From: Ixodes scapularis
Taxonomy: Eukaryota > Arthropoda > Arachnida > Ixodida > Ixodidae
Reading direction: 5' to 3'
Assembly (NCBI RefSeq): GCF_016920785.2
Contig: NW_024609846.1
Coordinates: 118,881,473-118,945,472, forward strand
DNA length: 64,000 nucleotides
Under the pieces are notes generated by a model. It was not told the origin of the DNA. It saw nothing but the letters and a program-made list of their open reading frames with translations, and did not search any database. The stretch's first letter is position 1; the number at the start of each line of letters is the position of its first letter. Of the stretch, positions 1-10,407 are shown piece by piece. Position numbers and translations under genes: made by a program.

Positions 1-1244
1 TCGCCTTCTCTACGCCGTCATGGGGGTGGCTTGGCACCCCTGACTACACCTGCAGCAACGTTCGGGACGGCGCCGGGCCGTCTCAACCTCGTAGGTGCCG
101 TCTTGGCAGGCGGCTCCTCCTTGATCGCTGCCTCTGGGTCAGCGCCGTTGTCGTCCCGAGTCCGCTTTGTGGCGGGCTCCAGTGTCACGGCCGTCTCCAT
201 GGGCACGTCGCCTGGGTGTTCGGAGGAGGCGTCGTCGCATGCGCCGGCTGCCTTGGCTCCAGGCCTCGACGCCTCAACGGACTGAAAGTCCGGAGACTCG
301 GCCTGGCTCGTCGACCCAGCACCAGGTGCCACGTTGACCGCGGACGTGGCCGTGCCGCTCTCGGGCGTCGCCGCCGCTCTCTGCGATGGTGCCGCCCCGC
401 TGACCGGACCCGCGACGGCCTCCTCGGCGTCGGCCTCGTCCATGAGAAGCTCGGATTTCTCCTCGCCTCCCACAGGGCCCACGGCCGACGCGTAGGTCCT
501 TACGCACTGAGTGCCGTCGTGGCCGAACCGTCGGCAGACGTAGCACTTGGGGACGCGGCACTCCTTGCGGATGTGCCCCGTCCGCTGACACCGCAGGCAG
601 AGCGGCGCCCTGCCCGGCACGACAACGAGGGCGAGCTCACCGGCGACGCGCAGCTGGTGCGGGATGTCGTCGGGAGTCACGCCCCCCTTCAGGCGCAGCA
701 CCGCCGTCCGCGTCATGGTGCTGACGCTGTGGCAGCCGTCGATGTGCCACCGCTCCCTGGAGACGTCCAGGACCTTGCCATAAGGCGCCAAGGCTGCCCT
801 CACGTCGTCGTCGCCGACGTTAAAAAGCAGCCAGTGGAGCTTGAGGCGTACGTCCCGGTTGCCCGGGTCGACGACGATGCACCGCCGCCCCTTGACGACG
901 AGCTCCGACTCCGCCAGTAGCTTCTTGGACCCCTCGGTAGTCTTGAAGGTGACGGCCCAGACGTGATTCATTTGATACGCCCCGAGGGCGACAACCTCGG
1001 GGAGTAGTCCTAAGCGAGCCAGCGCGTCGCGAAAATCTTCGGCGCGATACGGACGTCCCTTAATATCGGCATGTAAAAAAACCGTATTTACCACGAGTAA
1101 TCCGGTGGGCAGCGAAGGCAGGATGACAGCGTATTCCTTATCATCAACGTGCCTGATACCGCGGCCCGGCTGGGCCGCCAAAACCGCTCCGTCGGAGCTA
1201 GACATTCCGCGTCCGATCGCTTCGGCTGCCGGAAGTGGAATCCC
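1..1244 (-). mobile_element. Non-LTR retrotransposon E1, 5' end with ORF1 only; runs off the window
   Basis: The element is read on the minus strand and its 3' part lies outside the window. Its 5' edge joins the first 16 bases of a tRNA-Glu directly after the A-box bases TCTAGT (1245). After one or two extra G residues the element begins ATTCCACTTCCGG, the same start as the complete element E5 at 35363. ORF1 (18-1205) ends 17 bp before the window edge, so ORF2 cannot be judged. It belongs to the same subfamily as E5 by 5' end and by ORF1 C-terminus (AKPPP). Confidence 0.9.
18..1205 (-). CDS. ORF1 (gag-like CCHC nucleic-acid-binding protein) of element E1
   Basis: This is a 395-aa reading frame without breaks. 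The first in-frame ATG after the element's 5' edge (MSSSDGAV) is chosen because the homologous ATG is used in the other copies; the frame is open upstream only through tRNA spacer. A folded N-terminal region (residues about 20-190, RRM-like by analogy with ZCCHC3-type ORF1 proteins) is followed by two zinc knuckles, CLRCQRTGHIRKEC and CYVCRRFGHDGTQC, then a low-complexity acidic and alanine-rich tail. In related retrotransposons ORF1p coats the element RNA and acts as a chaperone in target-primed reverse transcription. Confidence 0.9.
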   Translation of the reverse strand: MSSSDGAVLAAQPGRGIRHVDDKEYAVILPSLPTGLLVVNTVFLHADIKGRPYRAEDFRDALARLGLLPEVVALGAYQMNHVWAVTFKTTEGSKKLLAESELVVKGRRCIVVDPGNRDVRLKLHWLLFNVGDDDVRAALAPYGKVLDVSRERWHIDGCHSVSTMTRTAVLRLKGGVTPDDIPHQLRVAGELALVVVPGRAPLCLRCQRTGHIRKECRVPKCYVCRRFGHDGTQCVRTYASAVGPVGGEEKSELLMDEADAEEAVAGPVSGAAPSQRAAATPESGTATSAVNVAPGAGSTSQAESPDFQSVEASRPGAKAAGACDDASSEHPGDVPMETAVTLEPATKRTRDDNGADPEAAIKEEPPAKTAPTRLRRPGAVPNVAAGVVRGAKPPP

Positions 1245-1260
1245 ACTAGACCACACCGGA
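1245..1260 (-). tRNA. 5' fragment of tRNA-Glu, cut by E1 in the A box
   Basis: Reading the minus strand gives TCCGGTGTGGTCTAGT, the first 16 bases of the tRNA-Glu repeated elsewhere in this window (one change, C to T). The gene then stops and element E1 begins. The T arm and B box are missing, so this is a remnant, not a gene. Confidence 0.9.
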
Positions 1261-1336
1261 ACGGGAGCACCTGAAAGACAGTTGCTTTTTATCGGCATCG
1301 GCACCAAATAGCTCAGCAAATGCCGTCATAAAAAAG

Positions 1337-1408
1337 AGGTCTCACCGAGATTTGAACTCGGATTGCTGGATTCAGAGTCCAGAGTGCTAACCGTTACACC
1401 ATGAGACC
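1337..1408 (-). tRNA. tRNA-Gln (CTG)
   Basis: A complete 72-nt cloverleaf reads on the minus strand: acceptor GGTCTCA/TGAGACC plus discriminator T, A box TGGTGTAACGG, anticodon loop CTCTGAA in stem CTGGA/TCCAG, and B box AGTTCAAATCT, followed by a T6 terminator. It is the downstream member of a Glu-Gln pair separated by only 6 bp. Confidence 0.93.
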
Positions 1409-1414
1409 CAGCCC

Positions 1415-1486
1415 TTCCGACGCCAGTAATCGAACCCGGGCCTCCTGGGTGAAAGCAAGGTATCCTAGCCACTAGACCACGCCGGA
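1415..1486 (-). pseudogene. tRNA-Glu (TTC), decayed copy
   Basis: This 72-nt copy of the array's tRNA-Glu keeps the acceptor stem and the TTC anticodon. It has a mismatch in the anticodon stem (CCTTG against CCAGG) and changes in the T stem (ACTGG instead of CCCGG), which make function doubtful. Confidence 0.75.
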
Positions 1487-1562
1487 ACGGGAGCACCTGA
1501 AAGACAGTTGCTTTTTATCGGCATCGGCACCAAATAGCTCAGCAAATGCCGTCATAAAAAAG

Positions 1563-1634
1563 AGGTCTCACCGAGATTTGAACTCGGATTGCTGGATTCA
1601 GAGTCCAGAGTGCTAACCGTTACACCATGAGACC
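1563..1634 (-). tRNA. tRNA-Gln (CTG)
   Basis: The sequence is the same as the copy at 1337-1408 and lies exactly 226 bp from it, which sets the period of the array. The T6 terminator follows. Confidence 0.93.
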
Positions 1635-1640
1635 CAGCCC

Positions 1641-1709
1641 TTCCGACGCCGGGAATCGAACCCGGGCCTCCTGGGTGAAAGCCAGGTATCCTAGCCACTA
1701 GACCACGCC
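1641..1709 (-). pseudogene. tRNA-Glu (TTC) regenerated at the 3' end of E2, first three bases lost
   Basis: The body, A box TGGTCTAGTGG and B box GGTTCGATTCC are intact, and the anticodon loop CTTTCAC sits in stem CCTGG/CCAGG. The first three acceptor bases (TCC) are replaced by GAA from the poly(A) tail of element E2, so they cannot pair with the 3' strand. GGCGTGGTCTAGT at its start is the 3' copy of the 13-bp target duplication of E2. Pol III initiation may persist, but the transcript should not mature normally. Confidence 0.88.
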
Positions 1710-1723
1710 TTCTTTTTTTTTTT

Positions 1724-2189
1724 AGAGCGCAGCTCTTAGGGGCCCGTTTCCAGCCTGAGCGGCGTCGCCGTTGGCGTCGGCGTCGGCGTCGGTGTCGGCG
1801 TCGGCGTCGGCGTAACCGCGCCCCTCCCTCTCCTCCTCCTCCTCCTCCCCCTCCTCCCCCTCCTTCTCCCCCTCCTCCCCTCATTGTGTAGTATGGTCCG
1901 GGCGGGTCACGTGACCTCGGGGGGAGGGGGTCACATGACCCGTTTCCAGCCTGTGCAGCGTCGGCGGCGTCGGCGTCGCCCCTCCCCCTCCTCCTCCTCC
2001 CCCTCCGCTCCTCCTCCTCCCCCTCCTCCCCCGCCCGGTAAAGGTGGTAAAGGAGAGGGAGGGGGAGCAGGAGGGGAGGAGGACTAGCAGGCAAAATCAC
2101 GAGGGAGGAGGAGGAATATACCCTCCACTCCTCCTCCTCAAGAGCTGCGCTCCAATTCGGCGTTACAGGAAGTTGTAAACGGCTTTCAC
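1724..2189 (-). mobile_element. HINE-A: Helentron-like non-autonomous element in the poly(A) tail of E2
   Basis: One end is AGAGCGCAGCTCTTAGGGG. The other carries the shared arm with AGAGCTGCGCTC, then TGTAAACGGCTTTCAC, abutting a T11 run. Both ends hold the hairpin AGAGC-loop-GCTCT in inverted orientation. The interior is GC-rich: GGCGTC-type triplet repeats and CTCC-rich runs with two CACGTG or CACATG boxes. It lies in the T run that is the poly(A) tail of E2. The assignment to Helentron/HINE rests on subterminal inverted repeats, tandem-repeat core and T-T insertion site; no transposase is present. Confidence 0.65.
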
Positions 2190-2410
2190 TTTTTTTTTTT
2201 TCTTTATTGCCGTTTTGACAAGTCAATATATACAAGTCTGAGGACAAAAACAGCAAAATTGGCAGTGCTAAAAACTACCGCCGGCCTTCGAGCTAGTAGT
2301 ATAAGTTAAAATCTTTTTAAAATCCTAACTGCTTCTAGTTGTTGAATCCACTCTGGCACGCAGCTCTGAGCCTTGTACATTTCAACAATCGAGGCAACGC
2401 TCTCGCTAAA

Positions 2411-5400
2411 TTAGTCCCGAGCCTCGCGCGCGTCAATGTCGGCATGGCGCGTAGCCATCCGTGACCTCCAAATACTATGCAGGCCCAGAAACATTATTAT
2501 GTCGAAGGGCATGCCGTCCTTGTTTTCAACGGGTAGGTATCTAATACCATGCATGTCTAACGGAAAATCTTTTCTTAGGGTGCGTTGGAGGACGTCCCAC
2601 AAAAAGACACCATCCCAGCACTCCAGGAATAGATGCTCAATTGTCTCGGGCTTTTGACACAAAAAACAATGGTCGCCCCCCGGGACGAACATTCCCTTTT
2701 TTTTCATCAGTGTCTTTACAGTTAAGGTTCCGGTGTGTAATTTGAAAAAGAATGACTTAACCCCAGGCGGAACGAGCATTCTCTTAACACGCTTTACGAT
2801 ATCTTGTCCTGGGCCTGCACAATACAAGGCTCTTTACAAAGGCACGGGAAAGACAACGTCAGAAAGATCCCTATACAACTTTTTTCTGGATACTTCGTTC
2901 AAATATTCAAAAGGAAGCCTGGCTACCAAAAATTACATGACGCGACAACTTCCTTAAGATATCCGTGGATGCCGCCTGGCACACATGCCGAAGAAACAAT
3001 AAACTCAGGCAGAGTTCTACACAGTCTCACCCTGTAGACGGTTCGTAAAAACGGGTCACTAACATCCCGAAAATAACTAAAACGATTCACAACTTGGCGC
3101 AGAAATAAATGTGACAATCCTAGTCCGCCCTCGCGGACGCGCCGGAAAAGGTTCATACGACTCGTCCGTTCCCATGACGAGCCCCAAATAAAAACAGCGA
3201 AAACGGGGTGCAATTTTTGAACATTAACACGCAAGCAATGCAACACTTGCAGCACATACCACAGTTTGCTAGCAAGGAACAAATTGCAAATTGTCGCACG
3301 GGCAAAAATAGACAATTCCCACCCTTTCCAGTTTTCCGCTTTCTCGCGGAGTTCTAGTGCCTGCCTGCGCCAATAGGGCTCAATGTCACGGTAGTTCTCG
3401 AGAGGTACGCCCAAATATTTTACAGGGGTGGTTGACCACTTTATATTTTGAAAAACACTAGGAGTGGAACACCACTGGCCATGCCAAAGACCCAAACACT
3501 TATCCCAGTTTACAGCGCTTCCACTGACAGCACACAAACGTTTCACTATGTTCACAACTTCAACTATGCTTTCTTGATTTGCGCAAAACAGAGCGATATC
3601 ATCAGCATAAGCCAAACTACGTACTTCCGATGCAAAGAGGTTAAACCCACTGATGCTGTTGCTTCTAATGATGCTCAGACAAAATGATTCTATATAAATG
3701 CAAAAAAGAAGGGGTGAAAGAGGACATCCTTGGCGTACGGAACGCTCTAACAAATACTTTATTAGGGGGAATACATTCCACTCCTCTCAAATACAATAGC
3801 TTCGGCGCGGACAGGTTTTCTGGGCTTGGCGAGAGCCATCTATCGTCGTGGAGGTCTCGGCTACCGGGCGGTAAATATACTTCGTTTCACCTTATGTGCG
3901 AGCGAAGGCAAAGCTGGAAGCGCGAGCACGAAAGCTCCGCGCGTTCAGGCTTTGCTCGAGCGCGCGAGCTGGGCAGAAACGCAAAAAGAGCTGCTCTCGC
4001 GCTTTTAGCTTTGCCTTCGCTCGCAGATAAGGTGAACCGAAGTATAGACGCTTTACACAGGCGCCAGAATACAGCCGCCGTTGCTGACCTTCTCTTGTTT
4101 TACCGAGATACCGAGCCACTGAAATTTGTGTGGACGAGCCTCCACAAAGGCCAATGCTGGGGAGAAAGACAGAATAAAATCTAGGATGGCAATGACCAAG
4201 CCTGCTGTGGTTATAATGAAGTGAAGTAAACGTAATACGGGGAAACAAAAACTGAAGGTCAGTTATGGCGGCGCCCATGCACAGCTGCTGCAAAGCGTCT
4301 ATAGCTCAGTGCTGCGCCAAGTGCTTTGCTGCGCTGTGCCGCCGTAATCTTCCCAAGGGTTGCAGGTTGCACGTGCCTCGTGCATCGACGCACCTTGCGG
4401 AGACGACACCGCCGCGGCCGCCGCGAACATCCACGTGCACATGAGCGTGGACTGACGCGGACCTCCACACCGTCAGCGGCACTGTAGGCGTTTTGTCTAA
4501 TGCAAATGAGCAGAGTGGAATGTATTCCCCCTAGTAAAGTATTTGGCTCTAACTTGATGCGCTTCCCAACCGACTTATTCACTATAAGACTGGTCGTACA
4601 ACCGCTGTACGCCATCCGCACACCTTCGCGTAAAATTGAACCGACATTTACATGGTCTAAGACAGATAAAAGAACTTCATGCGGTACACGGTCAAAGGCC
4701 TTTTCGAGGTCAATTTGTAGCATAGCTACACCCCTATTCATAACATCACAACACTCCAGCACGCTCCGAGCTTTTGAATGTTAGTAAAAATAGTTCTGCC
4801 CTTTATCCCGCAAGTTTGGTGGGGACCGACCAGTTCTGTTATTACCGATTGTAATCGTCTGGCCAATATTTTCATTATTAGTTTATAGTCGACATTAGTT
4901 AAGCTTCTGGGGCGATAAGCTGTTACCTGTCTTAGTTTGATTTCGTCCTCTGTTTTTGGTATTAATACAGTGTGCGACGACAAAAACGTTGGTGGAAGGA
5001 CGTTCAGCTCAAAAGCTTCGTTGAAAGCGATAGATAAGATGGGCAAAATCTCATGTTTAAACGACTTATAAAAAGCTGCACTTAGTCCATCAGGACCTGG
5101 GGACTTCCCCGGGTTTAGGGCCTCGATTGCTATTTTAACTTCCTCGTGTGTAATGGGTTCCTCCAACACTTCCTTTGTTCCGTCGTCGAGGCGGGGCATA
5201 GAAGACAAAAACTCTTTTTTAAAACGCTCCGTTTGAACGGAAGCCTGAGCAAACAACGTGCTGTAATAATCATAAAGACGCGTTCTATCTCTTCCTTTCC
5301 CTTGTAAGCACACCACTATATTCTATTTCTGCTATCTCATTGCGACGCGCGTTCCTTTTTTCGAGGCCTAGGGCGCGCTTAGTGGGCGTCTCCCCAGCTA

Positions 5401-6509
5401 TCAGCCTACCAGCCCGCGCTCTCACCAACGCTCCGCGATAACGTTCTCTATCAATTAGTTCAAGCTTTGCCTTCAAAGCACAGATGTCATCTTTGAATGC
5501 ACCCTGCATTCTGCAGTCTTCTTCTATCAGCGTTTGCAAGTTGTAACGCAGTAACGTTTCATTTCTTTTTTTCTTCATTCTGAATTGCGCTCGCTCTTTC
5601 TAAAGCTTTTATCTTTATTTCCTGTTTAAAAAGTTCCCATTTCGCCCCATGCTCCAATTTTTGCCCATTTTCGATTTTTTCTATAGAAGCCTATACTTGG
5701 GCTCTAAAAAGGTAGTCCTCTAAGAGTTTGGAGTTGAGTTTCCATAGCTCCCAGCTAAACGAATTTTTCTTTTCTTTGTTACCTTTAATGCAAGCAGATA
5801 CCAGACAGTGATCACTGAAAGACACTGGGCGTACACTGTACTCGTAACACAAAGGAAGCAGCTCCAACGAAACATACAATCTGTCCAAGCGGGCGCGACT
5901 TACCCCTTGAAAGTGGGTAAACTGTACCTCCCGCCCATTTCTGAGGCATTCACCAACGTCGTCAAGGCCATGCTCATTAATTATGGAATTCAAACTCGCG
6001 GTGCTCGCATCACCATAAGCAGTAGAACTGGTTTTGTAGTTCGAAGAACACACACAATTAAAATCCCCCATGAAAATGAGAAGCCGCTCGCAGATACAGT
6101 AGTGCTGAATGCCATCAAAAAGCCTGCACCATTCTTCAGTTCTAGTTGGAGCATACACGCAAATAACACGCCATTCTAAGGAAGAAAAACTAAAGTCACA
6201 TAATACGAATCGTCCCGACGCACACGTAGTCACGGACTGGACTGTAGCTCCTAAACTATTACGAATAAGCAAAAAACACCCCGCCGACGTCCCCACCGCA
6301 TGGCTGACACAGATGTCATATCGCGCCGTAAAAGACCGTACCATAACGTCCGTCTGCTCCACGCTCTCTACTTCAGTCTCCTGTACGGCGACAATGTCCA
6401 GGTCCTGCTCCGTCACGAGGCGGTAAAGCTGGTTCTGTCTACGCCTCGCTGAGAGCCCTCGTGCGTTTAATGTCGCAAAACGCAATGGCCTTTCTAACGT
6501 CACTATCAA
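2411..6509 (-). pseudogene. ORF2 (APE endonuclease-reverse transcriptase) of E2, broken
   Basis: The endonuclease domain (5691-6509) is open and keeps ATLNARGL, AVQETEV, MGDFN, RLDRLY and FSDH, the APE catalytic series. The reading frame then breaks around 5.3-5.6 kb. RT pieces follow: the PGPDGLSAAFYK block, TVLIPK, and IDLEKAFDR. A transposon at 3752-4545 splits the RT before SVRQGCPLSPLLF and AYADDIALF. The C-terminal zinc finger (CFLCQKPETIEHLFLEC) is near 2.65 kb. Several frameshifts and the insertion make it non-coding today. Confidence 0.9.
3752..4545. mobile_element. Non-autonomous DNA transposon with ~33-bp TIRs and 8-bp target duplication
   Basis: The ends are inverted copies, AAATACTTTATTAGGGGGAA and its partner with one change, extending through ACATTCCACTC. 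GCTCTAAC flanks both sides (3744-3751 and 4546-4553). Removing the element and one repeat restores the RT reading of E2. Inner arms near 3880-3935 and 4005-4050 (TTCACCTTAT.TGCGAGCGAAGG) form a second palindrome. An 8-bp duplication and ends starting near CA fit P-like or hAT-like elements, but I cannot assign a superfamily. Confidence 0.8.
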
Positions 6510-6583
6510 CTAGTAGAGGCTGACCCTACGGCGCTTACCCTTGTCAGCTAGCGTAGTAAAGCGCGTTCCTGTTCAACAGGCGG

Positions 6584-7741
6584 TCACGGAGCATGCTTGT
6601 CGCCACGTGTAAGCAACGACGGACGCGGTTTGCTGGGGACCCGTATCCCCCGACCGCTGCCAGTCTTCCATTGCTTCTCAAGCTGACTTAGCCGCCTCTC
6701 CTGCGATGCCGCGCTGACCTTGTCATGGCGACGCTTTACCTCCGCCACGTCAAAGTCCATCTCCGTGGGAGGGCTGTCCTCACTTTGTGCAGGAACGGGG
6801 TCCACCACCTTGGCGGTGGTCCTCCGGTTGAGTGGCTGGAACAGAAGACAGACCTTTCGGGAGCCCGTCGAGCTCACGTCCTTCCTTGGCGACAACGACG
6901 ACTTCTTTCGTATCTTCGGCCTTGTCTTGCGTGGCCGCCGACGCCGCTGCTCGTTCTGCTTCTTCCTCCTCCATGAGGAGCTCGTTCTGATCTCCTCCGT
7001 CCGTGCCTCGCCCAACTGCCCGAGCGTACGACCGGGTGCAGTCGGCCTGCTCGTGCCCGAAGGCGCGGCACTCGCTGCACCTAGGGACGCGGCAGTCTTT
7101 CCGAATGTGCCCCGTGGTGCGGCACCTGAGGCAGATCGGAGATCGGCCGGGAACTACCACTAGGACCGTGCCACCGCCGAGGCGCAGCTGGTGCGGGATG
7201 CGGTCGAGCGTGACACCCTCGCGCAGCTCCAGGCGGACGAGTCGGGTTGTCGACTCGGCGTGCTCGAAGTCCGGGACCCTCCACTTCTCGCTCGTCACCT
7301 CCTTCACGATGCCAAACTCCGCAAAAGCTCGTCGTATGGCGTCACTGGGAACGTCGAAAGTCACCCAGTGCAGCTTTATGCGGAGCTCACGCCGTACTGG
7401 CAAGGCATTTCTTCTCATTGATGACGAGCTGCCCGGCTTCGAGAAGCTTCTTCTTTGCCTCGTCCGTCCGCAAGTTGAGGAACCATACGTGCGACATTCG
7501 GTACGCACCTATGGTGCACGTCCTGGATGACGCCGGCGTCCTTCAGCGGCTGCCGAAAATCCTCGATCCTGTAGGGTCGTCCGGCGATGTCGCAGTGCAG
7601 AATAACTGCACGCTTCATCGCCTCTCCGGAGGGCAGCGAAGGCAAGACGATACGGTAGTCCTTGGTAGCAGCGATATTGCCGATAGCCGAGTCACCGCGG
7701 CCCGCGGGGGCCGTTATCACAGCTCCGTGGGAGCCTACCAT
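6584..7741 (-). pseudogene. ORF1 (CCHC gag-like) of E2, frameshifted
   Basis: The start MVGSHGAV lies 38 bp inside the element. Three overlapping frames are needed to read the whole protein: 7415-7741, then the part with knuckles CLRCRTTGHIRKDC and CSECRAFGHEQADC (6780-7508), then the C-terminal tail (6584-7015). At least two frameshifts are therefore present. It aligns throughout with ORF1 of E1, E3 and E5. Confidence 0.88.
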
Positions 7742-7779
7742 TCTTGCGTCCGTACTCGACGAGTTCCGGAAAAAGAATG

Positions 7780-7795
7780 ACTAGACCACGCCGGA
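7780..7795 (-). tRNA. 5' fragment of tRNA-Glu, cut by E2 in the A box
   Basis: It reads TCCGGCGTGGTCTAGT, identical to the array consensus, then E2 starts. The array spacer (7796-7870) follows on the other side up to the A6 run that is the tRNA-Gln terminator. Confidence 0.92.
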
Positions 7796-7870
7796 GCGGG
7801 AACACCTGAAAGACAGTTGCTTTTTATCCGCATCGGCACCAAATAGCTCAGCAAATGCCGTCATAAAAAA

Positions 7871-8666
7871 GTGAAAGCCGTTTACAACTCCCTGTAACGC
7901 CGAATTAGAGCGCAGCTCTTGAGGAGGAGGAGGGAAGGGTACTGGGGGGGTGAAGTGACCTTGGGTGGGGGTCACGTGACGATGACGATGCCGATGACGT
8001 CATCAGTAGCGATGACGATGCGGATACCGATGACGTCATCAGTGATGATGACAATGACGATGCGGATGCCGGTGACGTCATCAGTGATGATGACGATGAC
8101 GATGCGGATGCCGGTGACGTCATCAGTGACGTCACTGATGACGTCTTCAGCGATGATGACGATGACGATGCGGATGCCGGTGACGTCATCAGTGACTCAC
8201 TGATGACGTCATCAGTGATGATGACAATGACGATGCGGATGCCGGTGACGTCATCAGTGATGATGACGATGACGATGCGGATACCGGTGACGTCATCAGT
8301 GACGTCACTGATGACGTCATTAGCGATGATGACGATGACGATGCGGATGCCGGTGACGTCATCAGTGACGTCACTGATGACGTCATCAGTGATGATGACA
8401 ATGACGATGCGGATGCCGGTGACGTCATCAGTGATGATGACGATGACGATGCGGATGTCGGTGACGTTATCAGTGACGTCACTGATGACGTCATCGGGGG
8501 TCACGTGACTTGGGGTGTCACGTGACCTTGGGGAGTCACGTGACCCCCGATGACCCTTGGGGAGGGGTCACGTGACCTTGGGGTGACCTTGGTTACGCCG
8601 ACGGTGACGGCGACGGCGACGCCGACGCCGCTCAAGCCGGGAACGGGCCCCTAAGAGCTGCGCTCT
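7871..8666 (+). mobile_element. HINE-B: Helentron-like element with CRE-palindrome array
   Basis: It begins GTGAAAGCCGTTTACAAC, has AGAGCGCAGCTCTTGAGG at about +46, and ends GGGCCCCTAAGAGCTGCGCT. The core is an array of TGACGTCA palindromes and GATGACGATG(C)GATGCC units, then GTCACGTGAC boxes, then a GGCGAC triplet run. It abuts a tRNA spacer A6 run on the left and the RT gene of E3 on the right. These flanks do not belong together (see findings). Confidence 0.7.
7993..8499. repeat. Minisatellite of CRE-like palindromes (TGACGTCA) inside HINE-B
   Basis: By eye about 17 exact TGACGTCA octamers occur in roughly 500 bp. They alternate as GTGACGTCATCAGTGA and as the doublet TGACGTCACTGATGACGTCA, separated by GATGATGACGATGACGATGC. 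The long methionine/serine/threonine reading frames across it on both strands are by-products of the repeat. Confidence 0.9.
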
Positions 8667-10407
8667 AAAAAGCGACATCATCAGCATATGCCAGTACTTT
8701 CACTTCCACGTTCCCCATTGTGTACCCCTCAACGTGCTCGCTTCTGATAACACTTAGACAGAGCGGCTCAAGGTAGAGACAAAATAATAAAGAAGACATG
8801 GGACACCCCTGTCGCACAGAAGATAGGACATTAATCTTTTCTGACAACAAATTGTTAATGACAAGACGCGTCGTACAACCTGAGTACGCCATCTTGACTC
8901 CTTCAAAAACAATGTTACCTACATTGGCTTTATTTAGGACCTCCCACAGCACCCGATGGCATACTGTGTCAAACGCCTTTTCCAGGTCAATTTGAATCAT
9001 CACTACCTGGCTTCCCTCTGCTCGAGAGTTTTCGAGAATAGTCCTCGCGACATGAATGTCCGTTTGAATTGCCCTCCCTTTAATTCCACGGGTCTGATGG
9101 TCCCCAACTAACTGGCATATAACGTGCTGAAGTCGTCTCGCCAACTCCTTCTCAAAGATCTTATAGTCTACGTTGCTCAACGCAATAGGACGGTAGCTCG
9201 ATACCTTACGTCTCTGGGCTTCGTCTTTAGACTTGGGGATCAGTATCGTGTGCGATTGTAGGAACGAGGGCGGAAGCGCTTGACGTCGATAAGCCTCACG
9301 GATTACTTCGAAAAGGAAGACCGACAACTGGTCTCTGAAATGCTGATAGAATTCAGCGCAGAGGCCGTCTGGACCTGGCGTTTTATGAGCAGCGAGGCTC
9401 TCAATGGCTCGGTCAATCTCCGACTTTGTGATGGGTTGTTCCATCCAGTCCTTTGTTTCTGTGGATAGCTCAGGTGCTATCTGGACAAGACCTTTCAAGG
9501 CGGCTGTTTCTTTCGGCTCACCTTTGTCTCCAAAGAGGTTCGTGTAATGTGCAACAAATGCTCTTTGAATGCCGTCTTTGTCCTTGCAGATGACGCCTTC
9601 ATGGTCCAAAGCGGTTATCTCTTTTGCCAGCGCAAAGCATCTTTCATCCGGCAGTGCTCGCTTTGTGGGCTGTTCGCCGAGCAAAAACTTCTCCGCCCTC
9701 GCCCGCACAACCGCACCACGATACCGATTATTTTGAAAACGTTGCAATTCACGCTTAACTACCTTTATCTCTTCAGCGTATCTACCAGGGCACTCGCTAT
9801 CGTCTTTGAGAAGCGCGAGAGGGTACTGCTGCAAACCATTTTCTTCTTTCTTTGATACGTAGTTGGCGATGGACGACTTTTCTATAGCTAACAGTTTAAC
9901 CTCCTCTTTAAATAATTCCCACTTCTCAGTAAAACTTAAGTATTTATTTTCGCCTAATTTATCTAAAATATTAATCACTCCATCAGTAAAGCTTTTATTC
10001 TTGAGGATGTTGACATTAAATTTCCAGAGACCCCAGCTAAATTTTCGTGACGATTTACTTTTTTTTTTCAACCGTTACGCCTACGAGGCAGTGATCGCTG
10101 AAAAACACAGGTTTGACAGAGTATGCCACTGTAATAGGGCCTAATTCCGCGGACACATATATGCGATCTAATCGCGCATGCGATGACTGCTGAAAGTGGG
10201 TGAAACGAAGTTCCTCACGTTCGACGTGCATAGCCGCAACGTCCGCCAACAAATACTCATCCAAAATATCTCTTAACAAGGTACTACTACTATCGCTAGG
10301 CGATTTCGCTGATGCCCTATCTCGGACATTACACACACAATTAAAATCTCCTAAAAAAATCATATATTTTTCGCAATTAATATATTCTGTTATCTGACGA
10401 AAAAAAA

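Larger units (their letters stand above)
1710..7779 (-). mobile_element. Non-LTR retrotransposon E2, full length but decayed, inserted in tRNA-Glu
   Basis: The 5' edge is at 7779, directly after TCCGGCGTGGTCTAGT of a tRNA-Glu. The 3' poly(A) abuts a tRNA-Glu at 1709. The 13-bp duplication GGCGTGGTCTAGT flanks both ends (7780-7792 and 1697-1709). ORF1 and ORF2 follow in the expected order but with frameshifts. Two later insertions interrupt it: HINE-A in the poly(A) tail (1724-2189) and a terminal-inverted-repeat element in the RT region (3752-4545). Its 5' end (CATTCTTTTTCCGG) differs from E1/E5, which marks a separate subfamily using the same target. Confidence 0.9.

Noticed and set aside
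216..920. Open frame antisense to ORF1 of E1, and similar antisense frames over ORF1 of E5 (35600-36853)
   Set aside because: They are shadows of GC-rich ORF1 codon use, with no motifs; sense ORF1 has zinc knuckles conserved across copies.
1552..2256. 234-aa minus-strand frame with glycine and arginine runs
   Set aside because: It runs through tRNA genes and GC-rich triplet repeats of HINE-A.
7993..8499. Regular palindromic repeats that could suggest a CRISPR array
   Set aside because: The spacers are themselves repeats, the sequence is eukaryotic transposon core, and no cas genes exist.
7919..8508. Long Met/Thr/Ser-rich and Asp-rich reading frames on both strands over HINE-B, and similar ones at 10.5 and 25.1-25.7 kb
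   Set aside because: They are translations of the TGACGTCA/GATGACGATG minisatellite in several frames; there is no start context and no conserved domain.
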